From: Amphiduros pacificus
Taxonomy: Eukaryota; Annelida; Polychaeta; Phyllodocida; Hesionidae
Assembly: GCA_949316495.1 (NCBI GenBank)
Contig: OX439005.1
Location: 24,144,217-24,208,216 of the forward strand
Direction: 5' to 3'
DNA: 64,000 bases
Shown here: positions 33,913 to 45,430 of the stretch, piece after piece
Numbering within the stretch: position 1 is the stretch's first letter
Layout: each line of letters begins with the position of its first letter
The notes under the pieces: model-generated
Database searches by the model: none
Told to the model about the DNA's origin: nothing
What the model saw: only the letters and a program-made list of their open reading frames with translations
Translations under genes and position numbers: made by a program

Positions 33913-35515
33913 CTCGGTATGTTTTGTTATAAGATTTCTTTCAAAATCGATAGATGAGGTTGTCAACATATATTGAGGGAATATATTTGGAATGTTTGCC
34001 TTTCTTTTCCTGTATTTCACTTCGTCACCACTTCTACCATTTCATGACTATTCTAATTTCATCTTTATAAAAAATGTTGTTTAATTTTCATTCATATCCC
34101 TGCAGTACACAGAAGTTCATTCCTTGTTTGTTTTTTTCTGAGCTAGTATTGCTTATTGATCTCTACTACCACCACTTTATGGCCACACACTTGTCACAGA
34201 GGTGAACCTGGTCCTCAGTAAAATGATTAGCTGGGAATAAGCGTGTGCTCTTACCAACTGCGTCTCGGCCAGTTGGACAAAAAAGGTAAAGTACTCAATT
34301 CAACATTTGGAAAATGTTAATGAATTTCTTTAAACTATCGTTTCAAGAGAACAAAATGACAACGATGTGATCTGTTTCATAAGGATCACAGTAAAATGTA
34401 CTCCCGTCGAAATAATATCAAGAGAGCTACAAAACAACCGTTCTCCGTTGAGTAATCCGCAAGACAAAGTTGCTTTTGTATTCAATTTCTCACCAAACTT
34501 TTTTCAAGATACACGGACTACAATTTCCATTGGGAAATAATTCACCTTGATCTTAAAACCTTTAAACAGCTGTAAAATTAGTTCTAATCAATATAATTTC
34601 AGGATTTTGGTGTTGTGAGTTGTGTTATCCTAAGGATATGGCTGTTATTTGAGCTATGGGGTCATGGCAACACATTGTTTCAAACAATGGATTCAATATC
34701 CTTTGATCCTATCATAGTTGCCAACTTCAGAACAGTGAAAAATTGAAGATTTATATTTTTTTAAATAAATTGGACAAAGTTTTATTGAAGTATTATACGA
34801 TATCTTGGTTTATTTTTTTTAAGGAAAAATTCAGAATAGTTGCTTTTTTGAAGCTTACAATACCATCCACTCAAACTTACTTCAAATAAATCTGTTCATT
34901 TATGTTCTGATTTCTTCAATAATAGATATTATGAAAAAAAAGAAAATGCATCTTCCAAACCTTATAATTTTTTATACATGTTTATAAAAAATGTGTCACT
35001 ATTCATATTACTTTTTAAAAACTTTTAAAACAAAAAATTGTTAATGATATAGCATTTATAAAATTTAGGTTGCAATTTTTTATTTTTATTTTTTGTTGAT
35101 TTTAAATGATGACATAATATGTACTAGGTCAATTTATTTATAACGGCGCATATATTGGCATGGCTATAAATTACATTTTCTGATAGTATTTTTCTCACTG
35201 AACAACATGGTTTATTTTTCTAAGCTGCTAATTTATGCGCCAATAACTAAAAATAAACTGGAAAGAAAACATGATAATAAAACATGTGGTTTCCTCAGTA
35301 TCTGAGGTCGTAATAACATTTTTTAATACATTTTCATAACTGTGATATGAATGTACAAATCTTATCATAAAATCGTCCAAACTTGGAGCAGAGAAATAAA
35401 ATTTATATCCCCATAATCTGTATGAAAAAACAAACATTTCATTCGCGATATGTTTAACTCTAAATCATGGTTTTGATAACTTAAAATAGCTCTGAAAAAA
35501 AATAACGTCAAAACT
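33913..35515. other. No recognised gene
   Basis: Very AT-rich DNA with no convincing ORF or RNA. Confidence 0.4.
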
Positions 35516-35519
35516 TTCA

Positions 35520-35825
35520 TATCTTGCACCTATATGGCGTCATCATAACAATGGCCATGGCGGCAACTATGATGTCCCTTTTGATCTTGCGATGTTGCGC
35601 CTCCATTCATAATTACTCCAATGTCAAACAAAGGTCATCTCAAGGTGGTCAAACCTTTTCAAATGAAAAACGTCAGCTCAGATTATAGATTACATATCTA
35701 AATCAGCATAAGTGAGAAATAAACTTAATTTGATGATATGTAGGCTGCCACTGCTGTGAGCACATTTATAGTTTTGATGACAGGGACCTATTTAATAGAG
35801 AAGTCCTGCTATGGGTACCCTCCAA
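35520..35825. repeat. Fragments of the 8.6 kb and 10.2 kb inverted-repeat families
   Basis: CTATGATGTC, TTTTGATCTT and CTCCATTCATAATTACTCC match the ends of the 8578-10199 element. AGAGAAGTCCTGCTATGG near 35797 matches the arm of the 10.2 kb element. Confidence 0.5.
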
Positions 35826-36069
35826 AAGCATTTTTACCAAAAAGAATCTGTCGTTTATAATTATGAATCAGAGACAGAAAATCTGACATAACCCCTTCAA
35901 AGTGACTGGGATTTGTGGCAGTCCCTATATCTATTTATCATTTATTAAATTTTATTGACAATAGAAGGTCACATAAAACCTATATGTCATGCTAATTAAA
36001 ATTATACTAATACTACTTAGGAGTATCTTCTAAATATATACATTTGATACTCACAGATTATTTCTAATT

Positions 36070-36122
36070 CAATTAACACGAACAAATATAAATACAATTA
36101 ACACGAACAAATATAAATACAA
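36070..36122. repeat. 25-bp tandem duplication
   Basis: Two perfect adjacent copies starting AATTAACACGAACAAATATA. Confidence 0.9.
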
Positions 36123-36546
36123 AAAAGAAAATAGACAATAGAGCACCACTTGGTGGAACTCAATTCAATATACATACATTTTTTTAAGTGCTTTGGCGGA
36201 ATCATATACAAATCAGACAAGATTGTTTATTCATAATTTTGTGATTCAAAAAATGGATCGGTGTTAATTTTGATAGCTTTCAGAATGATGGAAATTTAGA
36301 TCAGTCTTAACTGAAAGATTGGTTCTGGATGGTGATTAATGAATCATCTCGTGTGAGTGGTCTATGTTTGTCAAAGTTGGCATTATTATCATTAATCATG
36401 TTATTTGTAATAAACATAATGAAATACTTGGTCTATAGCACCAGTGAATTATTATAAATCTAAGCATACTACATATTTTGATTTTAAGCATTACAATTAC
36501 TTATACTGGACTAGAATCTTAATTGGACGTATTGTTTAGCACTGTT

Positions 36547-36909
36547 TCAGCTAGATCTCTTTTTTAGACATAAATATACATATCTTGCTAGAGATCTAAT
36601 CACTCTCTTAATTTCACATTTCATAATGACAGTGACATATTCCAAATTATTTACATTTACCAAGTGATCCCATGGTAATTCATCTATGACTTCAGACATA
36701 AGTTCTCTACGTTCTTTTTTATATAAAGTACATGTCATGATAAAGTGATTTTCATCTTCAACACCACCAGAGGAGCAATATAGACAAGTTCTTAATTCTG
36801 GCGGTGTTTTATTTGGTCTGTCATATCTGCCTGTTTCTATTCTTAAGTTATGGGAACTTATTCTGAATCTAAATATAGGGATAATGCATGATTTAGATTT
36901 TTTACACAT
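36547..36909 (-). mobile_element. LINE C-terminal zinc-knuckle fragment
   Basis: The minus frame reads FRISSHNLRIETGRYDR, then CLYCSSGGVEDENHFIMTC, which is the CxxC...H...C C-terminal domain of CR1-like LINE polymerases, and ends at a stop at 36547. Upstream RT sequence is absent, so the copy is 5'-truncated. The frame is intact over about 120 codons. The 919-codon LINE at 40.8 kb does not carry this domain, so this is a different family. Confidence 0.8.
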
Positions 36910-37357
36910 GACAAGTATTTTTCCATCATGAATTCAGACTTGACAAGTGTTGATTTTAAAAATCAAGCTCGCATAAGTTTGCAAAATCCCAAGGCAAAAA
37001 AACCACGAAAATCTTCTTACTCTTCCACGCACTCACAAATCGCTTCTCAAACAAAAGCAACATCTGACGTGTAAGCAGAATTATTGAGCCAAAACATGGC
37101 TGCCATGGACCGATGATTGGGGTATGCTCCATAGACTTACAGCTTAATCATATCAAAACCTCGAACATTCAGACCTAAAGTCAAAACAAACGCGAGCGAA
37201 AAAGACAGTATGTCCTCAGTTTTGGATACAATAAGTTGTTTCCAATCTTTTCTATGCACTCAGTTCTAAATTTGTTATAAAGTTCTGCTTCTATCATCGG
37301 TAAATCTGTGCTGGTATTTAGACATTGCTCCTCCCACTGGCACTGAGTCCTAGTGGT

Positions 37358-37495
37358 ATAGGCCGATTGCGGGTTACCATCTTGTTTTTTTTAATGATTA
37401 GATTTTAGAGAGTTTTTTGTGCAGTTCCGGTTGTAATTGTGCAGTTCCGTCGTGTTGTTTTCAATGGGGCATATGGCGACCCGCAATCGGCCTAT
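37358..37495 (+). mobile_element. 138-bp MITE (copy 2 of 3)
   Basis: Perfect 17-bp inverted ends: ATAGGCCGATTGCGGGT and ACCCGCAATCGGCCTAT. The core has TTGTGCAGTTCCGG and a second GTGCAGTTCCG. Copies are at 22588-22722 (reversed) and 47452-47594. No coding capacity. A TA target is possible. Confidence 0.85.
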
Positions 37496-37959
37496 TTACA
37501 TACATATATAAAAAAGCATGAACGTGATCAGAGAGGATGGGTGACGAGATTTGAAAAAAAAAAAAAAAGTTGCTGTTTGAGGTATGGGCTGCAATAAAAT
37601 TCTCCACTGATAGGAGTGTGTCATCTCGCTGTCCCGTCATCACGTAGCCTGCCCTCTAGTGGATGTGACGCTGAACTAAACTCCACTTCACTTTTGTTTT
37701 GCAAGTTTATGTGAAGGGTTGCGCTTTTAGCATATTATGAATGGCACAATAATCACTTATTTGTTGTCATAATTACATTAGAAATGAAGTATTACCTCCA
37801 ATATGCCTAAATTTCTGTATTAGAGCTTTGTTTTCAACCATCGGAAAATTGACCTATTTATTGACCTACTTATTGAGGCCCTGCAAGGTTTTGTACAAAG
37901 GGGCCTATATGGGTGAAATGCAGATATTTTTCACCACCACGATCATGCAATTGGGAGAT

Positions 37960-39247
37960 AGCTGCACAAGTGAGAGATAGCAAGTGATAGACTGCTACAA
38001 CAGCAAGAGATAGCTGCATAAATAAGAGATAGCTGCATAAATAAGAGATAGCTGCATAAATAAGAGATAACTGCATAAAAAAGAGATAGCTGCATAAATA
38101 AGATATAGCTGTATAAATAAGAGATAGCCGCATAAATAAGAGATAGCTGCGTAACTGAGAGATAGCTGTATTAAGACATGAAAAATAGCTGCATAAATAA
38201 GAGATAGCTGCACAAATAAGAGATAGCTGTATAAATAAGAGATAACTGCATAAATAAGAGATAGCTACATAAATAAGAGATAGCTGTATAAATAAGAGAT
38301 AGCTGTGCATGAATAAGAGATAGCTGCATAATTGGGAGATAGCTGTATAAATAAGAGATAGCTGCATAAATAAGAGATAGCTGTATAAATAAGAGATAGC
38401 TGCACAAATAAGAGATAGCTGTATAAATAAGAGATAGATATGGGAGAGACAGCTGCACATGGTGAGACAGCTGCACATGGTGAGAGATATCTGCACATGG
38501 TGAGAGATATCTGCACATGGGGAGAGATATCTGCACATGGTGAGAGATAGCTGCACATGGGGAGAGATAGTTACAACAGTGAGAGACAACTGCACAACTG
38601 AATGACAGCTGCACATGTGAGAGATAGTTGCACATGGTGAGAGATAGCTGCACATGGTGAGAGATAGCTGCACATGGTGAGAGATAGCTGCACATGGTGA
38701 GAGATAGCTGCACATGGTGAGAGATAGCTGCACATGCTGAGAGATAGCTGCACATGGTGAGAGATAGCTGCACATGGGGAGAGACAGCTGCACGTGATGA
38801 GAGATATCTGCACAGTTTGAGAGATAGCTGCACAGTTTGAGAGATAGCTACACATGGTGAGAGATAGCTGCACATGGGGAGAGACAGCTGCACATGGGGA
38901 GAGATAGCTGCACATGGGGAGAGATAGCTGCACATGGGGAGAGATAGCTGCACATGGGGAGAGATAGCTGCGCAGTTTGAGAGATAGCTGCACAGTTTGA
39001 GAGATAGCTGCACATGGTGAGAGATAGCTGCACATGGGGAGAGATAGTTGCAAAGGTGAGAGACAGCTGCACATTTGAGAGATAGCTGCACATGGGGAGA
39101 GATAGCTGCACATGGTGAGAGATAGCTGCACATGGGGAGAGATAGTTACAACAATGAGAGACAACTGCACAACTGAATGACAGCTGCACACGTGATAGTT
39201 GCACAAGTGAGAGACAGCTGCACATGTGAGAGATAGCTGTATAGGTG
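37960..39247. repeat. 20-bp minisatellite, about 60 copies in two domains
   Basis: Copies of GAGATAGCTGCACATGGTGA (38440-39247) and of a GAGATAGCTGCATAAATAA variant (about 37990-38440). The unit length is not divisible by three and the minus strand lacks stops, so all three minus frames remain open for 237-320 codons. These are not genes. The array continues after an inserted element at 40610-40695. Confidence 0.95.
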
Positions 39248-39248
39248 A

Positions 39249-40593
39249 GGGATATATGGTGAAACTTGGAATTCCAGGATTCACCGGTGAATCCTAGGAT
39301 TTTCCACCTGGTAAAATTCAATGTTTTCTTGAAGGTGTCATTCTTGAAATTCGAGGCTCCAGGGAAAAATTGTCAAGCTAGTTCATGGTATAACAATTCT
39401 CTGATGTGTCGACCAAATGTGTTTCAACTAGATTTTGCAGCACCAACTGGATGTGAATTGTCTCCTTCCATCATGTACCATGGCAAGTTTTGCAAAAGTT
39501 GTAGGTTTGTTTGTGGTTAATGATTATTAAATTTTGGGTTAGTATTTTGATTATTGCATGCAAATGTGTGAACACACCTGTAGAAAAATGAGAAAAATTA
39601 TAAATCAGAAACTTGCAATATTTTCTACAAGAGGGAGGCTACACACTGAAGAAAATACCAAGTCCAAGGATCAAACCAACACCACGTACACAATAACTAC
39701 CGATACCTGAAAATAAAATGCTGGGTTACATTCAAGTGCAAATGCAAGTAAATTAATTTGTGCACATTTAGACAAGATGCACTGTGTACCAGTATGCCGA
39801 GGACCTTTATACACAGGTCATAATGATTTCATTGGATTAGGGCCTCCACTCAGCTTGTGATTTGTCAGGTTTATTGACATTGGCACCAACAAAATTTAAT
39901 GTAATTTATGATCATTGTTGTATGTTTAGTTTGTTGTTCATGATTATTAAAATTGGGGTTAGTATATTTGTAATTGCATGCAAATGTGTGTCACACCTGT
40001 ATAAAAAGCAAGAACAATTAATCAATTAATCTCAATTTGGGATTCCCAGGTAAGAAGATCCAATCATATCTGAAAATAGTTACAACCTTTTATACATTAT
40101 CTATGTATTATCCACAGTATGATTAGGCCTAAACAGTTAAGTTGCAAAGATTTTACATAATGGAATAATTTAGAAAACTTTGAGTTGGCCCTTTGAGCAT
40201 TATCAGTGATGATGGCTTGATTGGTCATAGATCTAGGGCCTCACTGGTTGTTAGCAAAACATAAATTATACTCAAATAATAAATAAGTAAACTTAAATAA
40301 CATAAATTAAAATTATCAATTGTATTGTGGCTAGTCTATCACTTGATAGAAAATAGACAAGAGATGGCCAGAAATGCTTTGACAGAACACAACTGTCAAA
40401 TGTTTAACATCGATTTTCTAAATTATTCCTTCATAAAATCTTTGTAAGATCTACCCCTCCTAGGCTCTAGATAATATCTTCACCAAAAACATTAAATTTT
40501 ACCAGGTGGAAAATCCTAGGATTCACCGGTGAATCCTGGAATTCCAGCTTTCACCAAGATTTGGATGGAAAATCCCAGGATTCACCATATCCC
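39249..40593. mobile_element. 1.35-kb inverted-repeat transposon inside the minisatellite
   Basis: The ends 39249-39320 and 40490-40593 are inverted copies. A 47-bp block, ATTCCAGGATTCACCGGTGA onward to CCACCTGGTAAAAT, is exact. The right end has an extra CACCATATCCC-side segment. Inside, a block of about 80 bp (39525-39605) is duplicated at 39945-40025. No transposase or clear target duplication was found. Confidence 0.8.
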
Positions 40594-40609
40594 ATGTTTC
40601 AGCGTAACA

Positions 40610-40695
40610 AGGGATGGCTGCATAGGTGAGAGATAGCTGCACAATCGGAGACAGCTGCACAGGTGAGGGTTAGCTACAACAGTGAGGGACAGCAT
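40610..40695. repeat. Remainder of the 20-bp minisatellite
   Basis: Four to five units of GAGATAGCTGCACAGGTGAG type, displaced from the main array by the 39249-40593 element. Confidence 0.85.
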
Positions 40696-40831
40696 CACTT
40701 CCCAGCCGAAGGCACTTGTGTTGATTTACATTCAATTCAATTCAATTCAAACTCTTTATTCCAGACTCTACATATACATAAAAATACATGAGGTCCATAT
40801 TTTTGGTTGCTAGTTCACTACAGAGACTACC

Positions 40832-43672
40832 CTACCCATACAATGGGTGGTCATGCAAAACAGTATTTAAATATAAAAGGTTTATCCAATGTCTTCTAAT
40901 CCTCGACGTGTAAGGTAAACAAGTGCAAAGTAAGTCTATAATTATGGCATTGACTGATTTTTCTAACCTACATATAAATTTATACACAAGATTTCTGATT
41001 ACTGCTGCACAACATTGCACATCACAAAGTGTACACAATAGACTAGTACTATCATATTTGGACATTCCCAAAAAAAGTTTGAAGACATTATGGTAAGAAA
41101 CATATAATTTGTTGATTGTGGTCTTTTTATAACTCCACCACAAATGTGCTGTATACATTGGCATGCAATATGCTCTAAACAGTGTAAGTTTAACCTCAAC
41201 GGTACACATATGAAATTTTCGGAGTATCATATTGCCCTGTGCATATAGTTTACGACACTGCCGTTCAATATCAATATTATCACACAGGTCATTTGTGATG
41301 AAATGACCAAGATATTTATATCGATCTGCTACATTAATTACTTCACCATTCAGTAGAAATATTGGCAAGACACTATTTTGTAAACCCCTGGTAAGATATT
41401 TCATAATGGCACTTTTTTTGGCATTAAACAACATATCATGTTTGATTGCATAACATTCACATGTTCTCAGAAGCTTATTAAAGCCAGATACAGAAGGTGC
41501 AAATATAACGAGATCATCAGCATACATAATATGATTAACAATTCGGCTATTAACACTACATCCAACATTATGTGCATTGAGATTGCTACTCAAATCATCA
41601 ACATATATATTAAACAAATATGGAGACAATATTCCTCCTTGTCTGACACCATTTGATACATTGAAACAACCAGAGAAGGTGTTTCCCCATCTAATACACA
41701 TTTTCTGTTTTTCATACCAGAATACAAGTATACGTACAATATATCCAGGCACACCTCTCTTTATGAGCTTATTAAATAATACAGAATGATTCACTCTGTC
41801 AAAAGCCTTGCTAGCATCTAGAAAACATACAAATACATTTCCATTTAACACACGATACGAATCAATTATTTCCTTGAGAACATAGATCCCTTGGTCAGTG
41901 CCATGTTTTTTCTTAAATCCAAATTGATTAGGATTTGTAACAAGGTATAATTCAATAAGATCAAATATAACATTTTCGACAGCTTTGCTAACTATGCTAG
42001 CCAGTGCAATTGGTCTATAATTGTCTTTTGCCGTAATTTTGCCAGTCTTATCCTTGATAACAGGCACCAGTACAACAGATAGCATTGATTCGGGTAGAAA
42101 ACCATGTACAAATAGACTAGTTAAACATCGACTTAATACAATTACAAGGTAATCAGAGGCATATTTTAAATGCTCCGCATAAATGCCATCCATCCCACAG
42201 CTTTTATTTAAAGCTAATTCTTTGATTGCTTGTGTAAGCTCTTCATAGCTTACTGCGACATAACTATACTCAGTATTGAGATCAAGATCATATGTTGGAT
42301 TGACATTCCTTATACAATTAAACAATTCAGAGAAATGCCTTTTCCACAATTCTGCAATGTCTTTTTCACCAGACACTCCCTCTATATTAGTGGGGAGGGG
42401 TGTGCGAGAATTATTGATCAATTTGATTTCCTTCCAAAAGTCATTAGTACTGAGTGCAGATAGCTTTTTCGCTAGAGATTCCTTCCTGAGGGCTGACTCG
42501 TTACTACGTATATATCTCAAAGCATATTTGAATCTTGCTTTTGTTTTAACATGTAATGAATTTAAAGGACCTTGTCTGGGTTGACCAGCACTGAGCCAGA
42601 CACTTCTTGTCTCACGTGAAGCCTTGTAAATCTCTGCTACATAATCAGCCCATCCAGGCTTGTTAACATACTGTTTGACCTTCTGTGTGGAAAATACATT
42701 ATCACTTGCACATTTCAAAGAGTCAATAATATCTGTATAAAAAACATTAATATCATGAGCATGGGAAGTTTCTTTACAATTCAAGTCTTTGCAGTTGAGG
42801 GCCTCTACAGGGACCTTAACATTTCTGAGTGATTTGTCAGTTTCTAGGCAATATCTATTTACATCATCGTGAGATAAGTTATCCCATTTTAATTTGACAT
42901 TACATACATTATTTGATACGCCAGATACATCAGGTGCATTCTGAATATTGATATCCATATTCATTGGGATATGGTCATCATCAGTTACATCATAATCAAT
43001 ACATACATCATTTATAATATCATGAAAATCAGAGCTAGTAATAATGTGGTCCAGCCAAGAATGTGAACCCCAGCTAGCACTAACAAATGTATAACTATCC
43101 CTAGGTAACATCATACATGACGATATCTTGAGGTTATTCTCATTACAAAATTCAATCAAATGTCCAGCAAAGAGAGAACTTTCTATGTCTCTTAGATTAG
43201 CATTAAAATCGCCGACAATGGCAAAACATGTTGTATTCTGTTCTTCTATTAAAGCTTTAAGTACACCAAGCTTTTCAATATATTCGTCTTCATTATGCCT
43301 GGCTTGATAAGGCAAGTAAACATTGTAAATCACACATTTATTAATTTCTACAGTGATTTCTATCGCCACACACCAGTCTAAGTTAATATCAATTGGTTTT
43401 ATATATTTTTCAAGTTCCACTTTCCATAAAAAAGATGCACCCCCCGGTGGGTGTCCATGACAAATTCCATCGCCATAGTCCTTGGTGGCAGTCCCGATTC
43501 CGTGGAAATTCTCATGTAAGCTATTAATATTGCCAAGTTCATTTTTTGCATACCAAGTCTCTTGTAGACATACTAGGTCATTTTTTCCCAATATCTCTAA
43601 GATATCGGGCCGTTGATAAAGACCTTGTCGGCTTTTAGGCAGCCCACGACAATTATATGATGATACTTTGAA
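40832..43672 (-). CDS. LINE ORF2: AP endonuclease and reverse transcriptase
   Basis: The frame is open from a stop at 43673-43675 to TAG at 40832-40834, 946 codons. The N-terminal apurinic-like endonuclease begins KVSSYNCRGLPKSRQ and has the catalytic words LQETW, GDFNAN and SWLDHI. The RT has motif A FLDASKAFDRVNH, motif B SNGVRQGGILSP and motif C YADD (41513-41524). It nicks target DNA and copies the element RNA there. All recognised catalytic motifs are kept and no stop interrupts the frame, so the copy is young. No ATG lies at the frame start, so translation must follow from ORF1 or begin internally. The C-terminus ends after LLYLNTVLHDHPLYG without the zinc knuckle of some relatives. Confidence 0.92.
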   Translation of the reverse strand, partial: FKVSSYNCRGLPKSRQGLYQRPDILEILGKNDLVCLQETWYAKNELGNINSLHENFHGIGTATKDYGDGICHGHPPGGASFLWKVELEKYIKPIDINLDWCVAIEITVEINKCVIYNVYLPYQARHNEDEYIEKLGVLKALIEEQNTTCFAIVGDFNANLRDIESSLFAGHLIEFCNENNLKISSCMMLPRDSYTFVSASWGSHSWLDHIITSSDFHDIINDVCIDYDVTDDDHIPMNMDINIQNAPDVSGVSNNVCNVKLKWDNLSHDDVNRYCLETDKSLRNVKVPVEALNCKDLNCKETSHAHDINVFYTDIIDSLKCASDNVFSTQKVKQYVNKPGWADYVAEIYKASRETRSVWLSAGQPRQGPLNSLHVKTKARFKYALRYIRSNESALRKESLAKKLSALSTNDFWKEIKLINNSRTPLPTNIEGVSGEKDIAELWKRHFSELFNCIRNVNPTYDLDLNTEYSYVAVSYEELTQAIKELALNKSCGMDGIYAEHLKYASDYLVIVLSRCLTSLFVHGFLPESMLSVVLVPVIKDKTGKITAKDNYRPIALASIVSKAVENVIFDLIELYLVTNPNQFGFKKKHGTDQGIYVLKEIIDSYRVLNGNVFVCFLDASKAFDRVNHSVLFNKLIKRGVPGYIVRILVFWYEKQKMCIRWGNTFSGCFNVSNGVRQGGILSPYLFNIYVDDLSSNLNAHNVGCSVNSRIVNHIMYADDLVIFAPSVSGFNKLLRTCECYAIKHDMLFNAKKSAIMKYLTRGLQNSVLPIFLLNGEVINVADRYKYLGHFITNDLCDNIDIERQCRKLYAQGNMILRKFHMCTVEVKLTLFRAYCMPMYTAHLWWSYKKTTINKLYVSYHNVFKLFLGMSKYDSTSLLCTLCDVQCCAAVIRNLVYKFICRLEKSVNAIIIDLLCTCLPYTSRIRRHWINLLYLNTVLHDHPLYG

Positions 43673-44637
43673 TTATAATGTCTTCACATGTGTTACATCA
43701 TCATTGTTGTCATTGTTAGTAGCTGAGGTGTCATCTGGTGCAGTATCTCCTTGTAGAGGTAGCCTGGCCATAGGTTGTACTCCCGGGGGGGGGGTACTCT
43801 CATAGTCAGCGTTACCGGGGAAGCTGGGCTAAATAGGGTCCTTTTCGCTGATATTTTCCCTAAAACAGGTTAAGATATTTCATCATTTTCCCTAAAACAG
43901 GGTACTATTTTTTCAAATTTCTCCCTAAAACAGGGACCCCAATCCCCCTTTCCAAATCTCCCCCTTCTGCATCATCCCTAAATGAGGGTATAAAAAATTC
44001 AGCTAGTCCTAAATCAGGGTACCAATAATGATAGAATATTTCCCTAAATCAGGCTTTGGGGTTTTCAGTTCCATCCGGGTTAAGATATTTTATTATTTTC
44101 CCTAAAACAGGGTACTGTTTTTCAAATTTCCCCCTAAAACAGGGATCACAATCCCCTTTTCCAAATCTCCTCCTTCTGCATCATCCCTAAATGAGGGTAT
44201 CAAAAATTCAGCTAGTCCTAAATCAGGGTACCAAATTTCAGCTAGTCCTAAATCAGGGTACCAATAATGATAGAATATTTCCCTAATTCAGGCTCTGGGG
44301 TTTTCAGTTCCATCCCAGCCTCCGTGGGTTAAAATCATGAGAGTACCCCCCCCCCCCCCCCCCCCCCCACCCCCCCCCCCCCCCCGGGTTGTACTGTGTG
44401 AAGTTCACGAGGCTTTCGCCACCATCGTACAAAGGCCTCTTTTGGCCACAACTCAGGGTCCATAAACACCTCTGGGTTCGGGCATCTTGATTCAATGTGG
44501 AATGAAGAATATGTGTCAAATTTAGTTTTGACTGCTTCGACGTCAATTTCAAGTTGCAATTTGTCCACCAGGTATTTCTTCATCTCTTCTGCCGTCACAT
44601 CATACAGAATATTTTTTATGTGGCTGCACCAGTTTAT
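43673..44637 (-). pseudogene. LINE ORF1 C-terminal part, split by an insertion
   Basis: The first part (44637-44387) reads IKNILYDVTAEEMKKYLVDK, FDTYSSFHIESRCPN and ELWPKEAFVRWWRKPRELH. The second part (43780-43676) reads MARLPLQGDTAPDDTSATNN and ends HVKTL then TAA at 43675-43673. Removing the element at 43781-44386 with one target copy restores HTVQP-MARL in one frame. The fragment resembles ORF1 C-termini of this LINE group, a nucleic-acid-binding protein. The N-terminal part is missing. Confidence 0.8.
43781..44386. mobile_element. 606-bp MITE with 8-bp target duplication inside LINE ORF1
   Basis: Flanked by GGTTGTAC at 43773-43780 and 44387-44394. The ends are inverted: G-run then GTACTCTCAT on the left, and ATGAGAGTAC then C-run on the right. 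The interior is a tandem duplication of about 220 bp with CCCTAAAACAGGG and CCTAAATCAGGGTACC words. An 8-bp duplication fits hAT-like or a few other superfamilies; the class is open. Confidence 0.88.
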
Positions 44638-44640
44638 TTA

Positions 44641-44950
44641 TCCTAGTTCATGCAATTCAAGAAGTGAGTTATATGCTTTTTTCACTATATGGTTATTGTT
44701 TAGTAAGATGATTATTTTCCGGTATTTAATTGCCTGAAATTTTTGTTTAAGGATTTATAAGTGGAAATCTTCATCGTCAAGGCAAACCTTTCTGGTTTGA
44801 CGGTAGACGGCACCAATAATTATGCAGCTGACAACGCCCTCTGTGAATATTTATTTCAAAGACCGTTACCCTATCCTCACATCTTTCTCAAATTATGCTT
44901 GAACAACGAATTATATTCCTCAATGTTTGCGTCTGCGCACTTGAGTGTCA
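44641..44950. other. No recognised gene
   Basis: Short stretch between the LINE and a candidate promoter; no coding signs. Confidence 0.4.
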
Positions 44951-45032
44951 ATCGCCATTTTGTCACAGAAGGGACGTTTGGACCATCAAATTGCAAGACA
45001 TAACTTCAATTATCTTGAAATCCGCGGAACGG
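44950..45032 (+). promoter_or_regulatory. Candidate promoter and first noncoding exon
   Basis: CGCCATTTTGT near 44953 resembles a YY1-type site common in housekeeping promoters. It is followed by a GC-richer segment ending in a strong donor, CGG|GTGAGTAAA, at 45033. The exon has no ATG. It could be the 5' UTR exon of the RBM25 gene (next acceptor in use at 49747), or of a short noncoding RNA joined to 46113. Inference only. Confidence 0.35.
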
Positions 45033-45430
45033 GTGAGTAAATGTTAAGGTCAACATTGTTATTGAATGTTTGTGATTGTTTCTAACCTAAAATATAACGT
45101 GTAAAATGTTGATATGTCGTTCATTCTCAATTCAAATGCCAAAAGCCGCAAACCCGCTACATCATGCGTGTGGGGATCGCCGCGTGCCTCTTCCACGTCG
45201 GTTTGAGGTTTGTGGCGATATCATGGTTTTTGTTTAGTTTTGCAAACATCACTATGCACATACACTTAGAGTGTAAATAGCTTTTTTTGCAGAATTGACT
45301 TCACTCGAAAATGAATGTGGGTTACAAATTTATATCAATAGGAGAGGGCGAGCTGACGTCACTTCCGGTTGACAACACGGTGACCACGTTGGATACGTTG
45401 AAAACAAATCAGTGCACACATTCACCAGCA

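Larger units (their letters stand above)
40729..44640 (-). mobile_element. Non-LTR retrotransposon (CR1/Rex1-like), 5'-truncated
   Basis: On the minus strand the order is an ORF1 C-terminal part (44637-43676, split by an insertion), then ORF2 (43672-40832), a short 3' UTR with AATAAAG at 40759-40753, and an (ATTGA)n tail at 40750-40731. Short-repeat tails of this type are usual in CR1/L2-group LINEs. ORF1 5' sequence is missing beyond a stop at 44638-44640. Confidence 0.9.

Noticed and set aside
37870-39321. Minus-strand frames of 157-320 codons
   Set aside because: Products of the 20-bp minisatellite, open in all three frames with a shared 20-residue period.
40999-42584. Other frames across the LINE ORF2
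   Set aside because: Shadows of the RT frame with no own motifs.
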